Below, in pieces: positions 13,253-13,502 of a DNA stretch of 13,502 nucleotides. Made by a program: the position numbers and the translations under genes. The DNA is taken from contig JACPAS010000110.1 in assembly GCA_016180665.1 (NCBI GenBank), positions 1 to 13,502 of the forward strand, written 5' to 3'. The DNA is from Microcaldota archaeon. Its GTDB lineage: Archaea > Micrarchaeota > Micrarchaeia > Anstonellales > Bilamarchaeaceae. Each line of letters starts with the position of its first letter. Position 1 is the stretch's first letter. Below the pieces are notes generated by a model that had not been told where the DNA came from, ran no database searches, and saw only the letters and a program-made list of their open reading frames with translations.

Positions 13253-13260
13253 AATTATAA
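13253..13260 (-). promoter_or_regulatory. Likely TATA box of the eS19-ftsY operon
   Basis: TTATAATT on the minus strand, centred about 29 bp before ATG 13227, in the 51-bp gap after the 13279 gene. Transcription would start a few bases before the ATG. A second AT-rich box at 13271-13280 could give a longer leader that includes the GGGGTTGAT site. Confidence 0.5.
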
Positions 13261-13278
13261 CAACTAAGGAAATATATT

Positions 13279-13491
13279 TTATTTAGAAACCTTTAAATAA
13301 TCGCTTTTTTCCAGATTTTCTTCAAGTTGTTGTATTTCTTCATTTAAAACCCTGTTAATTGTGGGGGAAAGTTTAACTCTGGATTTATCTATCGCTTTCC
13401 CCATTGCCATTGTTCCTAATGCTAACCCAACCAGCATTGCACCTACGAAAACCGTAGTCACAGCAATACCTTTAAGTCTGTTAGGATTCAT
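13279..13491 (-). CDS. Small single-pass membrane protein, 70 aa
   Basis: No family is recognised. From ATG 13491 (MNPNRLKGIAV) the protein has a short basic N-terminus, one hydrophobic helix at about residues 8-31 rich in Gly, Ala, Val and Met, then a charged stretch that ends in a Glu-rich helix (EEIQQLEENLEK) suited to a coiled coil. A GAGG SD lies only 3 nt before the ATG, which is a short spacing; an in-frame TTG at 13500 also exists, and the frame is open to the window edge, so the true start could lie outside. It precedes the eS19 operon on the same strand, separated by 51 bp with its own promoter-like boxes. Confidence 0.65.
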   Translation of the reverse strand: MNPNRLKGIAVTTVFVGAMLVGLALGTMAMGKAIDKSRVKLSPTINRVLNEEIQQLEENLEKSDYLKVSK

Positions 13492-13502
13492 AAACCTCAA
13501 AT

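Noticed and set aside
1..13502. CRISPR arrays, insertion sequences, rRNA genes
   Set aside because: No regularly spaced direct repeats, transposase-like proteins, terminal repeats of an element or rRNA-like sequence were seen.

Overview
The window is archaeal. The minus strand from 13227 down to 9356 carries the conserved archaeal order eS19, PDCD5-like protein, eL39, eL31, aIF6, eL20 (LX), prefoldin alpha and FtsY. The DNA is AT-rich. Start signals are of two archaeal kinds: SD-like sites (GGAGGT, GGTGA) inside operons, and TATA boxes about 26 bp upstream of an ATG at the head of transcription units, implying leaderless mRNAs. Very tight packing, a short eL20 and several small proteins would suit a reduced (DPANN-like) genome, but the lineage is inference.

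Layout. (1) 1-3437, plus strand: a 24-codon remnant resembling the start of a type I restriction subunit HsdR, an unknown 115-aa protein, a Wzx/MurJ-type flippase and a GlmM-like phosphohexomutase; the last two suggest surface-glycan or N-glycan supply. (2) 3434-3841, minus: a small protein that may be SecB-like, sharing its stop bases with glmM. (3) 3842-4202: a 361-bp gap, not empty. It holds an 11-bp inverted repeat, a palindromic TATA box, a candidate structured RNA of about 190 nt closed by a long-range helix, and the promoter of the next gene. (4) 4203-5617, plus: PRPP synthetase and 6-phospho-3-hexuloisomerase, overlapping by ATGA; together they fit the archaeal reverse ribulose-monophosphate route to ribose-5-phosphate and PRPP. 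(5) 5663-9366: an exported protein, an unknown soluble protein, a divergent PP2C-type phosphatase on the minus strand, and a lipoprotein with a C-terminal membrane anchor. The phosphatase and lipoprotein genes are divergent around one perfectly centred palindromic TATA box. (6) 9356-13227, minus: the translation and protein-targeting operon. (7) 13279-13491, minus: a small membrane protein.

Most notable are the candidate RNA at about 3977-4165, the symmetric bidirectional promoter at 8569-8578, the PP2C homologue lacking one usual metal-site aspartate, the HsdR remnant, and two hairpins in the unusually long tail of the eL31 gene. All assignments come from reading the sequence and remembered family features; no search or folding program was run.
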